This document shows positions 1 to 10,090 of a stretch of DNA of 64,000 bases, piece by piece (position 1 is the first letter of the stretch; every line of letters starts with the position of its first letter). Source of the stretch: Entoloma clypeatum (taxonomy: Eukaryota > Basidiomycota > Agaricomycetes > Agaricales > Entolomataceae); the NCBI GenBank assembly GCA_963565915.1, contig OY751496.1:2418001-2482000 (forward strand). Direction: 5' to 3'. A model generated the notes under the pieces. It saw only the letters and a program-made list of their open reading frames with translations. It did no database searches and had not been told where the DNA came from. Made by a program: the position numbers and the translations under genes.

Positions 1-2990
1 TCTAGGATCGTAGACACATGGTACTCTTCTCGTCCTTCAACGATGATCGGATCAGGGGCTGGTTTCTTTTTCTGGATGGCGTACTTCGGAGTTTCATATG
101 GTGACAACAGGGTCTCGTTGAACACAGGGTGAATCATCTTCCAAGTCTTCGGAAGATCAAGAAGGTACGCGCTAGCTCCTTTCTTCTCTAGGACTTTGAA
201 TGGTCCATGTCGGAGTGCATCAAGTTTCTTTGAGGGGCGATCGGTCCTGATGTTAGTCCCTTCCAGCCACACCTTGTCTCCGATTCGGTAGTCCCGAGAC
301 GGACTCCGTCGTGTATCAACTGTCTTCTTCATCTGATCCTGTGCCTGTTTCAGCGCTGCATTGGCTTCTTCTCGTGCTTGTTTGAGTTTTTCCAAGAAGC
401 TGTTGGCAGCCGGGTTGGTGTCTTCCAACACAAGTTCTCCCTTCCAAGGATGTAAGCCATAGTTAAGGTAGAATGGTGTGTGCTTCGTCGCCTGATGTTC
501 TTTGTCATTGTACTGGAATTCGGCGATTGCGATCCATTCAACCCAATCATCTTGCAGATGGTTGACGAAGTTTCATAAGAACGCTTCTGTTTCCTGATGC
601 GATCGTTTGGCTTGTCCATCCGTCTGTGAATGGTATGCGGTGGACAGGTTCCTTTTGATCCCTAACATGCGGCAAAGTATCTCCATGAACTTCACGGCGA
701 ACTGTGGTCCCCTGTCACTGATGATTTTCTTGGGGATTCCGTGGAGCTTCCATATCTGATCCCGATAGATCTTGGCTAATCCTTCAGCCGATAATTCCAC
801 GGTTGTCGGAATGAGATGAAGCATCTTCGAATGTCTATCCGTGATGACCAGGATCGCATTCTTTCCATCAGACTCTGGTATCGGTCCCACGACGTCAATC
901 CCTATGTCTTCCCATGGATGACTTGGTGCTGCATGGGGGTGTAGCGGAGCATGTCGTTTCTGTCTGTTGATCTTGTTGCGCTGACAGGTGTCGCAACCCT
1001 TTACGTACTTCTTTACATCATGCAGGATGGTAGGCCACCAGTAGGTGCGAGTGAGGTGTTCGTGTGTTCGATACTGTCCTGGATGTCCAGCGACTGGTGC
1101 ATCGTGTGATTCAAACATTAGTTCTTGACGCAGTTGTGGGTCCGGTGGAACATAGACTCGTTCGCCTGCATATGTGATGCCGTTTTCCTGTTGATACCAA
1201 TGAGGATTCTTTTTTAGACCCTGGGCTACTTCTGTCTCCATGCGGTTTGAACCCTTGATGCATGCGATCCACAGATTTTCAATGGTTGTGACGTTTCCAA
1301 TCTTGATGGAATCAGATGTTTCACCCCCTTCAAAGAATTGTTCCTCCGTGAACATCTCCATTTGTACCACATCTTCTGATTCCAATCGTTTCAAGAATAG
1401 TCCCTCCTTGAGCATTTGGTCACTGTCTTGCGGTTCGAGTTCCGTTTCATACCAGGGTAAGCGCGACAGGATGTCCGCTTTTGCATTTGTCTTGCCAGGC
1501 ACATGCCGTAATTCAAAGTCATAGTCTTGTAACTTCATCTTCCAGCGCCTTTGTCATTGATTTAGGTCCTGAGGACGGCGGAAATACTCCAGGTTCTTGT
1601 GATCAGTTAAGATCTCAAAGCGTTCTCTGGCTTCAAGCAGATAGTGTCTCCAATCTTTCAGTGCTTCCATGACTGCCAAGAGCTCTTTGTCGTATATCTC
1701 GTAATTTTGTTCGGCCGCGGACATGGTCCGCGACAGGAATGCGATAGGATGCCATTTGTCGTCCTGTTTTTGAGAGAGTACAGCCCGAATTGCATAGCCC
1801 GATGCATCGGTTTCAACCCTGAACTGTCCATCTGGTTTTGGTAATGCCAAGACTGGTGCCGATGTGATCGCCTGTATGAGACCTTCAAATGCCTTTTGTT
1901 CCGTTGGTCCCCAAGTAAAAGCAGTGCCGCCTGTGAGTGCGGTAAGTGGTTTCGCGATGTTTGAGTATCCTTCAATGAAGCGCCGATAGAAGTTAGCAAA
2001 CCCAAGGAACTTCTGGACTTCCTTTTTTGATGTGGGTGCTCGCCAGTTTCGGATCGTGTCCACCTTCTCGGTTTCCATCTCAACACGTCCTTCACCAACG
2101 ACATATCCCAATATGGGGCATTTCGTTACTTCCCAGAAACACTTCTTCTCCTTCAGGAACAAGTCATTGTCTGATAGGATCTGCAGAATTTCTTCGGTGT
2201 TTCACGCGAGTTCTTCCTTGGTTTTACCAATAACCACGATGTCATCCATGTAGATCACGCAGATGCATCGGCGGATCTGGTCCCGGAATAGACTAGCCAT
2301 CATCCAAGAGAACGTTCCCAGTGAGTTGCAAAGGCCGAAAAAAATGACCAATGGTTCAAACAATCCTCGACTGGTAAGGAAGGCAGCCTTCCATTCATCG
2401 CCTTCTTTAATCCGGACATTGTTGTAACCCCACATGATGTCCATCTTATTGAAGTAGACTGCATCTTTCAGCACGTCCAAGAGATCGGAGATGCGAGGGA
2501 GTGGGAATTTGTCTTTGACCGTGAATTTGGTTACAGCGCCGGTTGAACGTTACAGCGCCGGTTGTCCAATTGATCGTAGGATTGTGGTGTACCAACCAGT
2601 CATGTCCCAAGAGCATGTCTGTTCTCCCAATGTCCAGTACCATCGCTTCCATGGTTTTCTGATGTGTTCCCAAATCCAGCTTGACTTCGGCAAGTTGGTT
2701 CGCTTTCTGTTGTCGATTTGGTGATCCATCTGCATTTAGAATTGCTATGGGTGGTATCCCTCATGTGGGGAGGTTCTGTTCGCGTACTATTCTGGGATGG
2801 ATGCATGTGCGTTCACATCCGCTATCAACCTCAGGTCGAATGACCTTTGGTCCTCGTCATGTTTTGAGTTGAGCTAACAACCTGATCTCTCGTCGTTTCG
2901 GAGGTTTGTCTCCCTTTACAATCTTAGTCGACACAGCGGCTCGCTTGGCAGGGATGACATAGGTTCTATTGTCTGCAGTCATACAAGGCA
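1..2990 (-). pseudogene. family 1 gypsy pol remnant (copy A)
   Basis: Reading leftward, the pieces are: protease-like segment (about 2673-2550, with [12 protein letters not shown]), reverse transcriptase with YMDD (2480-2202), RT thumb and RNase H with TDASGY (2162-1554), and integrase zinc finger plus DDE core with ISDRGPQF (1538-573), then the post-integrase region to position 1. In-frame TGA codons break it at about 2200, 1552 and 573, where copy F has Arg codons. About 430 bp between protease and the RT palm is missing relative to copy F, so two domains are joined out of context near 2530. It cannot give a working Pol. Confidence 0.88.
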
Positions 2991-3032
2991 AGCAAGTCCG
3001 TTTAATAGATAAGGGTCGCGACTTAGCGTCGT

Positions 3033-4060
3033 TTAATCGGACCCTTCGGGAAAATCCTTCTCGTCGGCTTCTAAGATTGTGGTTTCATCATTCTCGGCAT
3101 CTTCCTCAGACACCTTCCTAACCCTTCCGGATTTCTTCTTCGGCTTGCAGCAGTTGCGCGCAATATGGCCTTCTTGGTCGCAGTTGAAACACTTGCAACC
3201 ATCTTTCTTCTTTGGAGCACTGCAGTCTTTAGCAAGGTGACCAAAGTGTTGACAGTTGTAGCAACAGGCTACTCCTGCTTTGTTGATCTCCATGGCCTTG
3301 CCCTGACCACCATAAGTGGTACCCAATCCAGTGCGCATGTCGCCGCCACCTCGGATGACCAGTGCGTGTCCCTCCATCTGTTGTCCCTTGTTTCGGATCC
3401 CTTTGCGTACTCGGAGTACATCTTATCCTCACTTGCCACTTGTTCAGAGATTCTGCGGTTGACGTTCTTTTCCAGGATGTATTTCCCAGTTTCTTTGCCA
3501 AGGTTTGACAGCTTCAAGAGCTCTTCAAATTCATCCAAGAATTTGTCAATGGTGCGTTTTTCCTGTCTCAGGACTTCGAGTCTCGCTCTGGCAGCGACTG
3601 ACTTGTTGGCGACAGAAAAGCATGTTGCAATATCCTCTGAGAATCCTAGCCAGGTGATGTTCTCGTTGTCGACGGCAAGAGCGTCTAACTTGTTACTGGC
3701 CCAGTGCCTGCCGGACCCTTCCATCATGCGGGATAGCACCGCAAGAATCTTCTGATCATCTGTTAGGCTCTTTTGGAACCTGATGTATAGTTTGGTGGCT
3801 TTCCACCACTCGTCAAAGGTGTGTCTGTCCTTGAACATCCCAGGATCCTTGATGATCTTGGATGTATCCAGTGTTTGTACTGCCAGAGCTTCTGCCATGT
3901 CTAGAGTCTGCAGAGAAGGAGAGGGGTTGGATTGTTGGGATGAAGATGGGGTTCGGGATACACCATGGGGGCGATGCTCATCATTGTCTAGTTCTTTGTC
4001 AAGTACCTGCTGTAGGATGCGACGGATCTTTGATTCAATGTACTGCTGGATGAGTGTCAA
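3033..4060 (-). pseudogene. family 1 gypsy gag remnant (copy A)
   Basis: Capsid-like region plus two CCHC zinc knuckles ([14 protein letters not shown] and [14 protein letters not shown]), matching Gag of copies B and F. The frame is broken near 3390 by an indel, so the knuckles lie in another frame (3377-3033) from the capsid (4060-3269). A deletion of roughly 490 bp relative to copy B removes most of the upstream Gag region and joins the ATG-less upstream frame directly to the main gag frame, giving a 263-codon fused ORF. There is no ATG at its left end. Confidence 0.85.
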
Positions 4061-4205
4061 TACTGTCTCGAGGACTTAGCTCCTCCTGTTGGGCTTCTGG
4101 TGAGGTGAATGGGTTACTGGTGAAGTCTTCAAAGAAGCATAACATCTTGACTCATCTGGTAGTTGCTCTCTTTTCTCTGGGCGAACCTAACGAGATTTAG
4201 CAACT

Positions 4206-4492
4206 TGTTATGCTTAACAAACCGTTCCAAGGTTCGGGCAGAGTATGCAGGAAAGTGGAAAGGCGAAGAGCAATGTGATTGCTAAATCTAAGGAATCTAC
4301 TATAGTACAAGAGGTTTATATAGGTACTGACTATAGGCGGTAGCGGATGAGTCAGTACTGCGGAAGGCAGTGCGCATGAGTAAGGCGACTGCGGAAGGCT
4401 ATGTACCATGAGTCATACATACTGCGGAGCTGAGTAAAGCTACTGCGGAATGAGTCAGAGCGGTAGCAAAGGGAATGGAAATAGATGTTACA
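4206..4492 (-). repeat. family 1 LTR (copy A, truncated)
   Basis: On the minus strand it ends in TAACA two bases before the PBS-like AGATTTAGCAA complement (4193-4203). It contains the TTTATATA TATA box (minus) and TGAGTCA motifs as in the LTRs of B and F. Homology stops at about 4492, so roughly 80 bp of outer U3 are missing. Confidence 0.8.
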
Positions 4493-4685
4493 GAAAAACT
4501 GCCAAAATCTTGCCCCGCCAGTTCTCCTGGCCGTCATATGGGTGCTTTGGTCGGTGATGGCTGAGGGGGGCTGGTTCTATGGTGTTGTGATCTGGTGGAT
4601 AGGGAGGTAGGAAGCAGTACTGCATGCCTCTACACATATAATTAGTAATAGCAGTAGATAACGCCAAAATTGGAGCTTACCGTTG

Positions 4686-5000
4686 AGTAATTAGATCCAG
4701 CACACACGGATCTTTATGAATGTGAGCATTATCCATGACGATCACAGAATTTGGACCAGGGAAGGGGTTCATTCCAGTCAGGAGGCCATCAATGAAATCA
4801 TAGAACCGACATGCTGTAAAGGAACCTTCAACAACACGAGCAAAAATAACACCTTCACTAGAAAGTGCTGGAAGCAGAGAATAACTGGAGATAATGTATC
4901 AAGTACCGTTTTCTCCTCACAAAAAAGGTGGCAATACAATGTGTATACCTCTCAAAGATATATCTTGGTGGATATCATTTTGTTTCCTGCATCATTGATT
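4686..5000 (-). pseudogene. DDE-superfamily transposase relic
   Basis: The minus-strand frame between about 4898 and 4686 reads as a Tc1/mariner/IS630-like DDE_3 catalytic segment. It includes LPALSSEGVIFARVVEGSF, then DFIDGLL, NPFPGPNSV and VIVMDNAHIH, the last containing the second catalytic Asp in its usual setting. A tga stop lies just upstream of this frame, and a degenerate RGIHIVLPPF-like stretch in another frame extends to about 5000. The first Asp and last Glu regions are not recognisable, so this is a fragment of a transposase gene common in basidiomycete genomes. Family assignment is from memory of the motif. Confidence 0.6.
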
Positions 5001-6417
5001 CAAGTAAAGAGATCTGGTATAATGATGGTCAAGTCTCAGGTAAACATAGTGAGCATGAAGACAAGCTTAGTGTCTTTACTGAAAACTAATTGAGTACAGA
5101 TGTTGATAATGCAGGAGTAACAAGACATGCTGTTTTTGCAATTTATGCTAAAAAAATAAAATACAGTGACAGATATAAGGACTCATAATTGCCATTCAAC
5201 AGCCACTACCACAAGTGATAGTGATGGATCCATGGGGAGATATTAAACTGGCCACTCTTTCAATCGATTTATGGTCTGACGCCATAATGCTGCATACATC
5301 AAATTTTACATGACTTTTCATTTTGAAACCCAGGTATCTAATGCCTTTCTCTAGGCAAATGCCAGCCTTATATCAGAGTACTGGTGGAACAAATTGCTGT
5401 TATAGCCAGGTCCATTGTAGACCTGAATATTCATTTAACAGACATAACGGGGCCCTATATGATAGTGACAATACCTTGATAGTACTTGTGAAGTTTGAGG
5501 GCATCTATGAAGATGTGAATGACAAAGTTGTTGAAAAGGCAGTTTTGGAGAGGGAGAACGAAGGATAGGATGACCGCTCATAAGAAGGGAGGGCAGACCA
5601 AAAAGGACTCGATGTCTGAACAAGTAGACAATCCTAACAACAGACGCAAGGTCAAGTTGTTCGAAAGGCAGAGTATGCAGTTTCAAAGAGGGTGAGTACT
5701 TAATTGTGTTGTGTTTGTTCATGACTCAGCGGTGGTGGACTCAGCATCCTAAGCTAAGACTTGCGGGTTCTGTCCAACGTGACACTCTCTTTCAAGTCAT
5801 TCATTGGGTCATTGGACAGGGTACATATACAGAAAGTAAAAACTAGCTTGCTACAGTCACACATAGCGATGCAAATTGAACAAGCCCTGAGGCCTGAAAA
5901 CTATATGAGCACATACCCAATGAGGACGGGGCCATATCTACCGACAGGCTTACCTTATGTAGATGTGGAGAGCCAATTCAGTGAGCTGCAATGAACCGGC
6001 CTTGCCCCTGCAATAAAAAACATCAGTTTAGATTCATAGCATGATAATCATGTGACAATTTCACCTCTGCATCTAGCCATCAAATCGCAGGCCATGCTGA
6101 CCAAGTTTGATCATGAGGCAATTGAGACCAGCGAGTCTGTCTTCAATGGTCAAGGCTTCATTCTTGAACTCTGTGAGTAACTTGTCCACTTCAATGAGCT
6201 GGCGACAATGGGAGACTTTGGAAGTGATGACAAGAGTTTCAAGTTGCTCCAGGTTTGGCTTGGCGTGAACACATCTACTTGCTGCTGGATCTTCGTTTTC
6301 CTGGCCATTGGTTACTCACAAGTCTCCAAAAGGAACTTTATAAACTTCATAATTCAATGACCCGGATGAAGATGACTTGGGGCCTGACGGTGATTTCACA
6401 GCCTGTGCAGCCAGATT
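5001..6417. other. non-coding or unrecognised stretch
   Basis: Short ORFs occur on both strands but none shows a recognisable motif, intron signals with continuing frames, or repetition elsewhere in the window. Probably decayed transposon or intergenic sequence. Confidence 0.4.
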
Positions 6418-7083
6418 TATACATGAAACTGGACAGTTGCCCAAAACACCTGGTGCATCCAGCCTGTCCACTATCCATGGTCAACTGTCCAGACCTCTGT
6501 AATATGTACAGAATGAAAACAAAAATATGCAGAGCCAACTGATTATATAAGAAAACAAACAAAGAACAAACATTATCAATTGGCCTCCCCTGAACTTTGA
6601 GCTTATATTACCAAGATTTTATGGCCTCAAATGATGTAATTATGTTTCCATTCTTGTCACACCCCCATTTCAAACTCTTACTCTAATCTTCTAACCTCTA
6701 ACTCTAACTACCCTAACCACCTAACTCCTAACCCTAACCAACCTTAATCAGCCCAAACCACCAAACCCTAACTTTCCCATGGTCACATGACCTGTCAAAA
6801 GGCATGAAATACTCTTGTCTGAACATGTTTCTGAAAGGTCATGTGATCCTGAAAAAAAGGTCACATGACTTTGCCTCTCATATTTCTCTTTTAAACACTT
6901 TTGCTTTTGGTCATGTGACTTGCTTATATAATGATTAGGCAGCCAGTTGCCCAGTCTGATGTATGAATATAGTTGTGTAAACTGGATATATGTTATATAT
7001 GAGCCTTGGCAGTTGACCATGGACAGTGGACAGGCTAGATGCATCAGGTGTTTTGGGCAACTATCCAGAATTGATGTATGAAC
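6418..7083. repeat. foldback-like element with about 90-bp inverted arms
   Basis: Left arm about 6418-6512 and right arm about 6987-7083 are inverted copies; both hold CAGTTGCCCAAAACACCT-like and CCATGGTCAACTG-like segments in opposite orientation with scattered mismatches. The enclosed 480 bp contain a degenerate telomere-like tract and four TCACATGA/TCATGTGA palindromes. No target duplication is evident and there is no transposase ORF. Confidence 0.6.
6660..6772 (+). repeat. degenerate interstitial telomere-like tract (CCCTAA)
   Basis: A run of imperfect 6-7 bp units (taaccct, ctaacc, ctaactc) resembling CCCTAA/TTAGGG, the telomere unit of many filamentous fungi and mushrooms. It sits inside the inverted-repeat element rather than at a chromosome end. 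Confidence 0.55.
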
Positions 7084-7290
7084 ATCTGACCTCGTCACCA
7101 TAAAAATAGAAACATACCAACAAATGGCAGCCACCAGAAAGAAAGAAGCACAGACATGACCCCACCACAATGGCATGGTGATTTGCCCTTTTATTAGTGG
7201 GTTCACGACAAGAAACATTATTTAATGGATGAATATGTGGACATGTTTCTTCGCTCCTCAGCTGGTCTAACAAGTTACATCCAAACCAAT

Positions 7291-8184
7291 TAGTGCTGGG
7301 TGAGATTGGTTTCCCCGGATGTGTGAAACGTGAGATTGCAGGACCCCCGATGTGAGGCGTTTTTCACATCGTTAAAAACGGTGAAAACCCTCTTACATAA
7401 TCAAATTTTCGTAAGGCCAGTTTCAAGCCAGTTTTCAATACGGAGGGCAAGTATATTGGACTGTAACGACAGCTAAGTAGTTGTTTAACAGAAATCAGTG
7501 ACATCCCAGTCATCGGGACAACCAACTGGCCCAGCTGGCTTAGGGAGAGCTCCGAAACGTCCCCAACCGCCGACAATTGAAGCCTCTTCATCACCCCCGA
7601 GATGTTTAATGAGAGATGCAAGAGCGGTACTATCCAACTTCACATAGTCAGCTACCTTCCATCTGGTACTGCACCTCACGATGCTTGAGCTATCTGGGTT
7701 TGCAGCGTCTATATGATCCGACTCTGCAAGGTCATAGGGATCAGGGTGATTGAACCACTGTTCCTCAAGGCCCGCAGTATCAACATCGGCTGGGGAAACA
7801 TTATCTTCATTGAGGAGATCCATGAGAGTGGGAGCTGAACGTTCCTTTCCTGACTACTGCCATCCGAAATTGTATGCTCCACGAGGTTGAGGAGATCAAT
7901 GAGCTCAGCAGCATTGGTTTTGACGAAGTCTTGATGAGCCTCGAGAAGAATCTTGCTCTGTTCAGAGGAAAGCATGATGAGCAAGGTTTCTGCACCCAAA
8001 ATTGCACCTCAAGACTTTGAATACACGAGCTCATCCGTCCCAGGCATGCTACCGCACACCATTAAATTTTCACATTTTTCACATGGTACTTTTGCCAACC
8101 CCGATGTTAAAAACGTTAAAAACATGTTAAAAACGCGTGAAAAACTCCGATGTTTTTAACATCTGTGTTTCTCACCCAGCACTA
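7291..8184. mobile_element. non-autonomous hAT-type transposon with 8-bp TSD
   Basis: The element begins TAGTGCTGGGTGAGA (7291) and ends with the exact reverse complement (to 8184). It is flanked by perfect 8-bp direct repeats AAACCAAT at 7283-7290 and 8185-8192, the target-duplication length of the hAT superfamily. Subterminal regions are full of GATGTTAAAAAC/GTGAAAAAC-type repeats in both orientations, as expected for hAT transposase sites. At 894 bp it has no transposase, but it does carry an ORF on the minus strand (7485-7975). Confidence 0.85.
7485..7975 (-). CDS. ORF carried inside the hAT-type element, function unknown
   Basis: The frame starting with ATG at 7975 (MLSSEQSKILLEAHQDF) runs to about 7835. 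It then continues convincingly in a neighbouring frame through the MDLLNEDNVSPADVD region to a TAA at 7485, ending in GCPDDWDVTDFC. The switch lies near 7850 and is either a 1-base indel or a very small splice. Combined length is roughly 160 residues, acidic, with no membrane segment or signal peptide. I recognise no family. It fills most of the internal part of the transposon, so it is either the transposon's own accessory ORF or a captured host fragment. Confidence 0.45.
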
Positions 8185-8295
8185 AAACCAATCAATCATC
8201 GTCACCAGGCCATGTCTTTGATAACCATGTAGGTTCACTGGGTTGTTGTATTTTTCAGGCATCAGGCTGACATACGCATCTAGAACTGAAGTAGA

Positions 8296-8638
8296 ATGTG
8301 TTTCTCCACCCTTGCCGCTGCTTCAGCTGCTGCTCTCGCTAGCTCTGTCGCTGTGTATGTCATCCTTTGAATATCTCGATGTATTCTGATACTGACATTC
8401 TATATTCTTGTTTAGCTACCCCATCCCAGGTTACAACTACGCTCTGGCAGCACGCAGTGTTGAAGAGTTGTATTTGAGGAGTCTTTTTGATGATGGCAAC
8501 AACCTCTTCCCTTGCAGTGCAGAAAGTGGCAACTTAGGCCATGTTGGACTTGCCCAGTGGTCCCTCATCTACAATGATGAGGATGTTTTCGTGCAGGGCC
8601 AAATCAGAAAGTCGCCCCCTGTTCAAAAACCCACGTGA
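8296..8638 (+). other. possible spliced ORF, unrecognised
   Basis: A short Ala-rich N-terminal frame (ATG near 8298, about 20 codons, signal-peptide-like) ends at a GTATGT donor near 8357. A TTGTTTAG acceptor at about 8416 leads into a 70-codon frame ending at 8638. No homologous family recognised; it lies between a hAT-type element and a gypsy relic and could be a gene fragment or chance. Confidence 0.25.
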
Positions 8639-8659
8639 CCCACGAATCAGGACACTGAG

Positions 8660-9013
8660 CATGTGCATGTCTATAGTGGGTCCCTCCTACGCTGACAACA
8701 TTGTCATTTTTTTTACTCATCGGTCCAGCCTGGCTCCCTCTTACTTATCTGCTATGACTCCACATCTCTCTTTAGATACTTTGCTCCCATGCTGACTCAC
8801 ATTCTGCAGTAGTATTACTCAGTCCACAGTTGCCTTACTCATGCACACTGCCTTCCGCAGTACTGACTCACCTCGCTACTGCTTCCTAGTCAGTACTATA
8901 TAAACCCTTGTACAACAGTTCTATTCCTTGGATTTGGCAGTGGCATTGCTCTTCGCCTTTCCACTTTCCTGCATACTCTGCCTGAACCTTGGAACGGTTT
9001 GTTAAGCATAACA
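8660..9013 (+). repeat. family 1 LTR (copy E)
   Basis: Aligns with the B and F LTRs. It has TATATAAA at 8897-8904, and the self-primer position at 8930-8940 reads GGATTTGGCAG instead of AGATTTAGCAA. The three A-to-G changes would still pair with the PBS by G-U wobble. It ends in TAACA at 9013. Confidence 0.75.
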
Positions 9014-9360
9014 AGTTGCTAAATCTCGTTAGGTTCGCCCAGAGCAAAGAGAGCAACTACCAGATGAGTCAAGACGTTGTGCTTCTTTGAAGACTTCACC
9101 AGTAACCCATTCACCACACCAGAAGCCTGACAGGAGGAGCTAAGTCCTCGAGACAGTATTGATTTTACGCTCATCCAGCAGTACATTGAATCAGAGATCT
9201 GTCGCATCCTACAGCAGGTGCTTGACGAAGAACTAGACAAAGACAAGCATCACCCCCAGAACAGATGCCCAGAACAGGGACTCATTTTCAACCCCTACCT
9301 ATATCCTGAACCTTCTCTTCATCCCAACAACCTGACCCCTCTCCTCCACAGACTCTAAAC

Positions 9361-9790
9361 ATGGCAGAAGCCCCGGCAGTACAGACAATGGATACATCCA
9401 AGATCATCAAAGATCCTGGGATGTTCAAGGACAGACATACCTTTGACGAGTGGTGGAAAGCCACCACACTATACATCAGGTTCCAAAAGAGCCTAACAGA
9501 TGATCAGAACATTCTTGCAGTGCTATCCTGCATGATGGAAGGTTGCCAACAAGTCAGTTGCTGCAAAAGCAAGACTCAAAGTCCTGAGACAGGAGAAGCG
9601 CACCATTGCCAAATTCTTGGACAAATTTGAAGAGCTCTTGAAGCTGTCAAACCTTGGCAAAGAAACTGGGAAATACATCCTAGAAAAGAACGTCAACCGC
9701 AGAATCTCTGAACAAGTGGCAAGCGAGGATAAGACGTACTCCGAGTATGCAAAGGAGATCTGAAACAAGGGACGACAGATGGAGGGACAT
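9361..9790 (+). pseudogene. family 1 gag fragment (copy E)
   Basis: Starts with the same MAEAP N-terminus as Gag of copies B and F. It has an internal deletion of about 120 bp near 9541 that shifts the frame, a TGA near 9762, and then truncation by insertion of copy C at 9790, before the zinc knuckles. Confidence 0.85.
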
Positions 9791-10079
9791 TGTTGAGGCG
9801 ACGCTAACTCAAACGACGTCGCGAGCCCAAACTTAGGAACGAAGTGGAAAGATGATAAGAGAACTGTATTGCCAAGAGACCCAGCGGAAATCTCAAGAGA
9901 ACAAGCTATCGAATACAAGTGAAAGTACCCTACTTATATATGTAAATTCCATGAGGCTGCGTTGTGGCAGCGTCATGCTGCGCGATAATGATAAGATGTC
10001 CTTATGTACGATATGATGTAGATAAGATAAGATTGAGATAAGATAAGATAAAGTGAAAAGTGAAAATACGATCATAACA
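9791..10079 (-). repeat. family 2 LTR (3' LTR of copy C)
   Basis: 289 bp, TGTTATGATC...CCTCAACA on the minus strand. Same length as both LTRs of copy D, from which it differs by a few substitutions. It contains TATATAA and GATAAGATAAGATAAG-type repeats. Confidence 0.92.
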
Positions 10080-10090
10080 TTACCCCCTTT

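Larger units (their letters stand above)
1..4492 (-). mobile_element. Ty3/gypsy chromovirus, family 1, copy A (truncated)
   Basis: Minus-strand element running off the left window edge inside its chromodomain region. Order on the minus strand is 5' LTR fragment (4206-4492), PBS-like sequence (4193-4203), gag (about 4060-3033) and pol (about 3000-1). It is clearly homologous to full-length copies B (12305-18563) and F (46209-52761). It is decayed: gag carries a large deletion and a frameshift, pol has TGA stops and a deletion between protease and reverse transcriptase. The LTR stops abruptly at about 4492 compared with the 368-371 bp of B and F, so the outer U3 part is lost. Confidence 0.9.
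8660..9790 (+). mobile_element. Ty3/gypsy family 1, copy E (decayed, interrupted by copy C)
   Basis: Plus-strand relic: LTR from about 8660 to 9013, PBS TTGCTAAATCT at 9016-9026, upstream gag frame, and gag from 9361. It stops at 9790 exactly where the family 2 LTR of copy C begins with TGTTGAGG. The LTR start is approximate because U3 has diverged. The rest of copy E is not found to the right of copy C, so the distal half has been lost. Confidence 0.8.

Noticed and set aside
5323..5994. Possible gene from two adjacent plus-strand ORFs
   Set aside because: No splice-compatible continuation, no motif and AT-rich composition like the flanking non-coding DNA.
6660..6772. True telomere or chromosome end
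   Set aside because: The repeats are short, degenerate and flanked on both sides by unique sequence and inverted arms.
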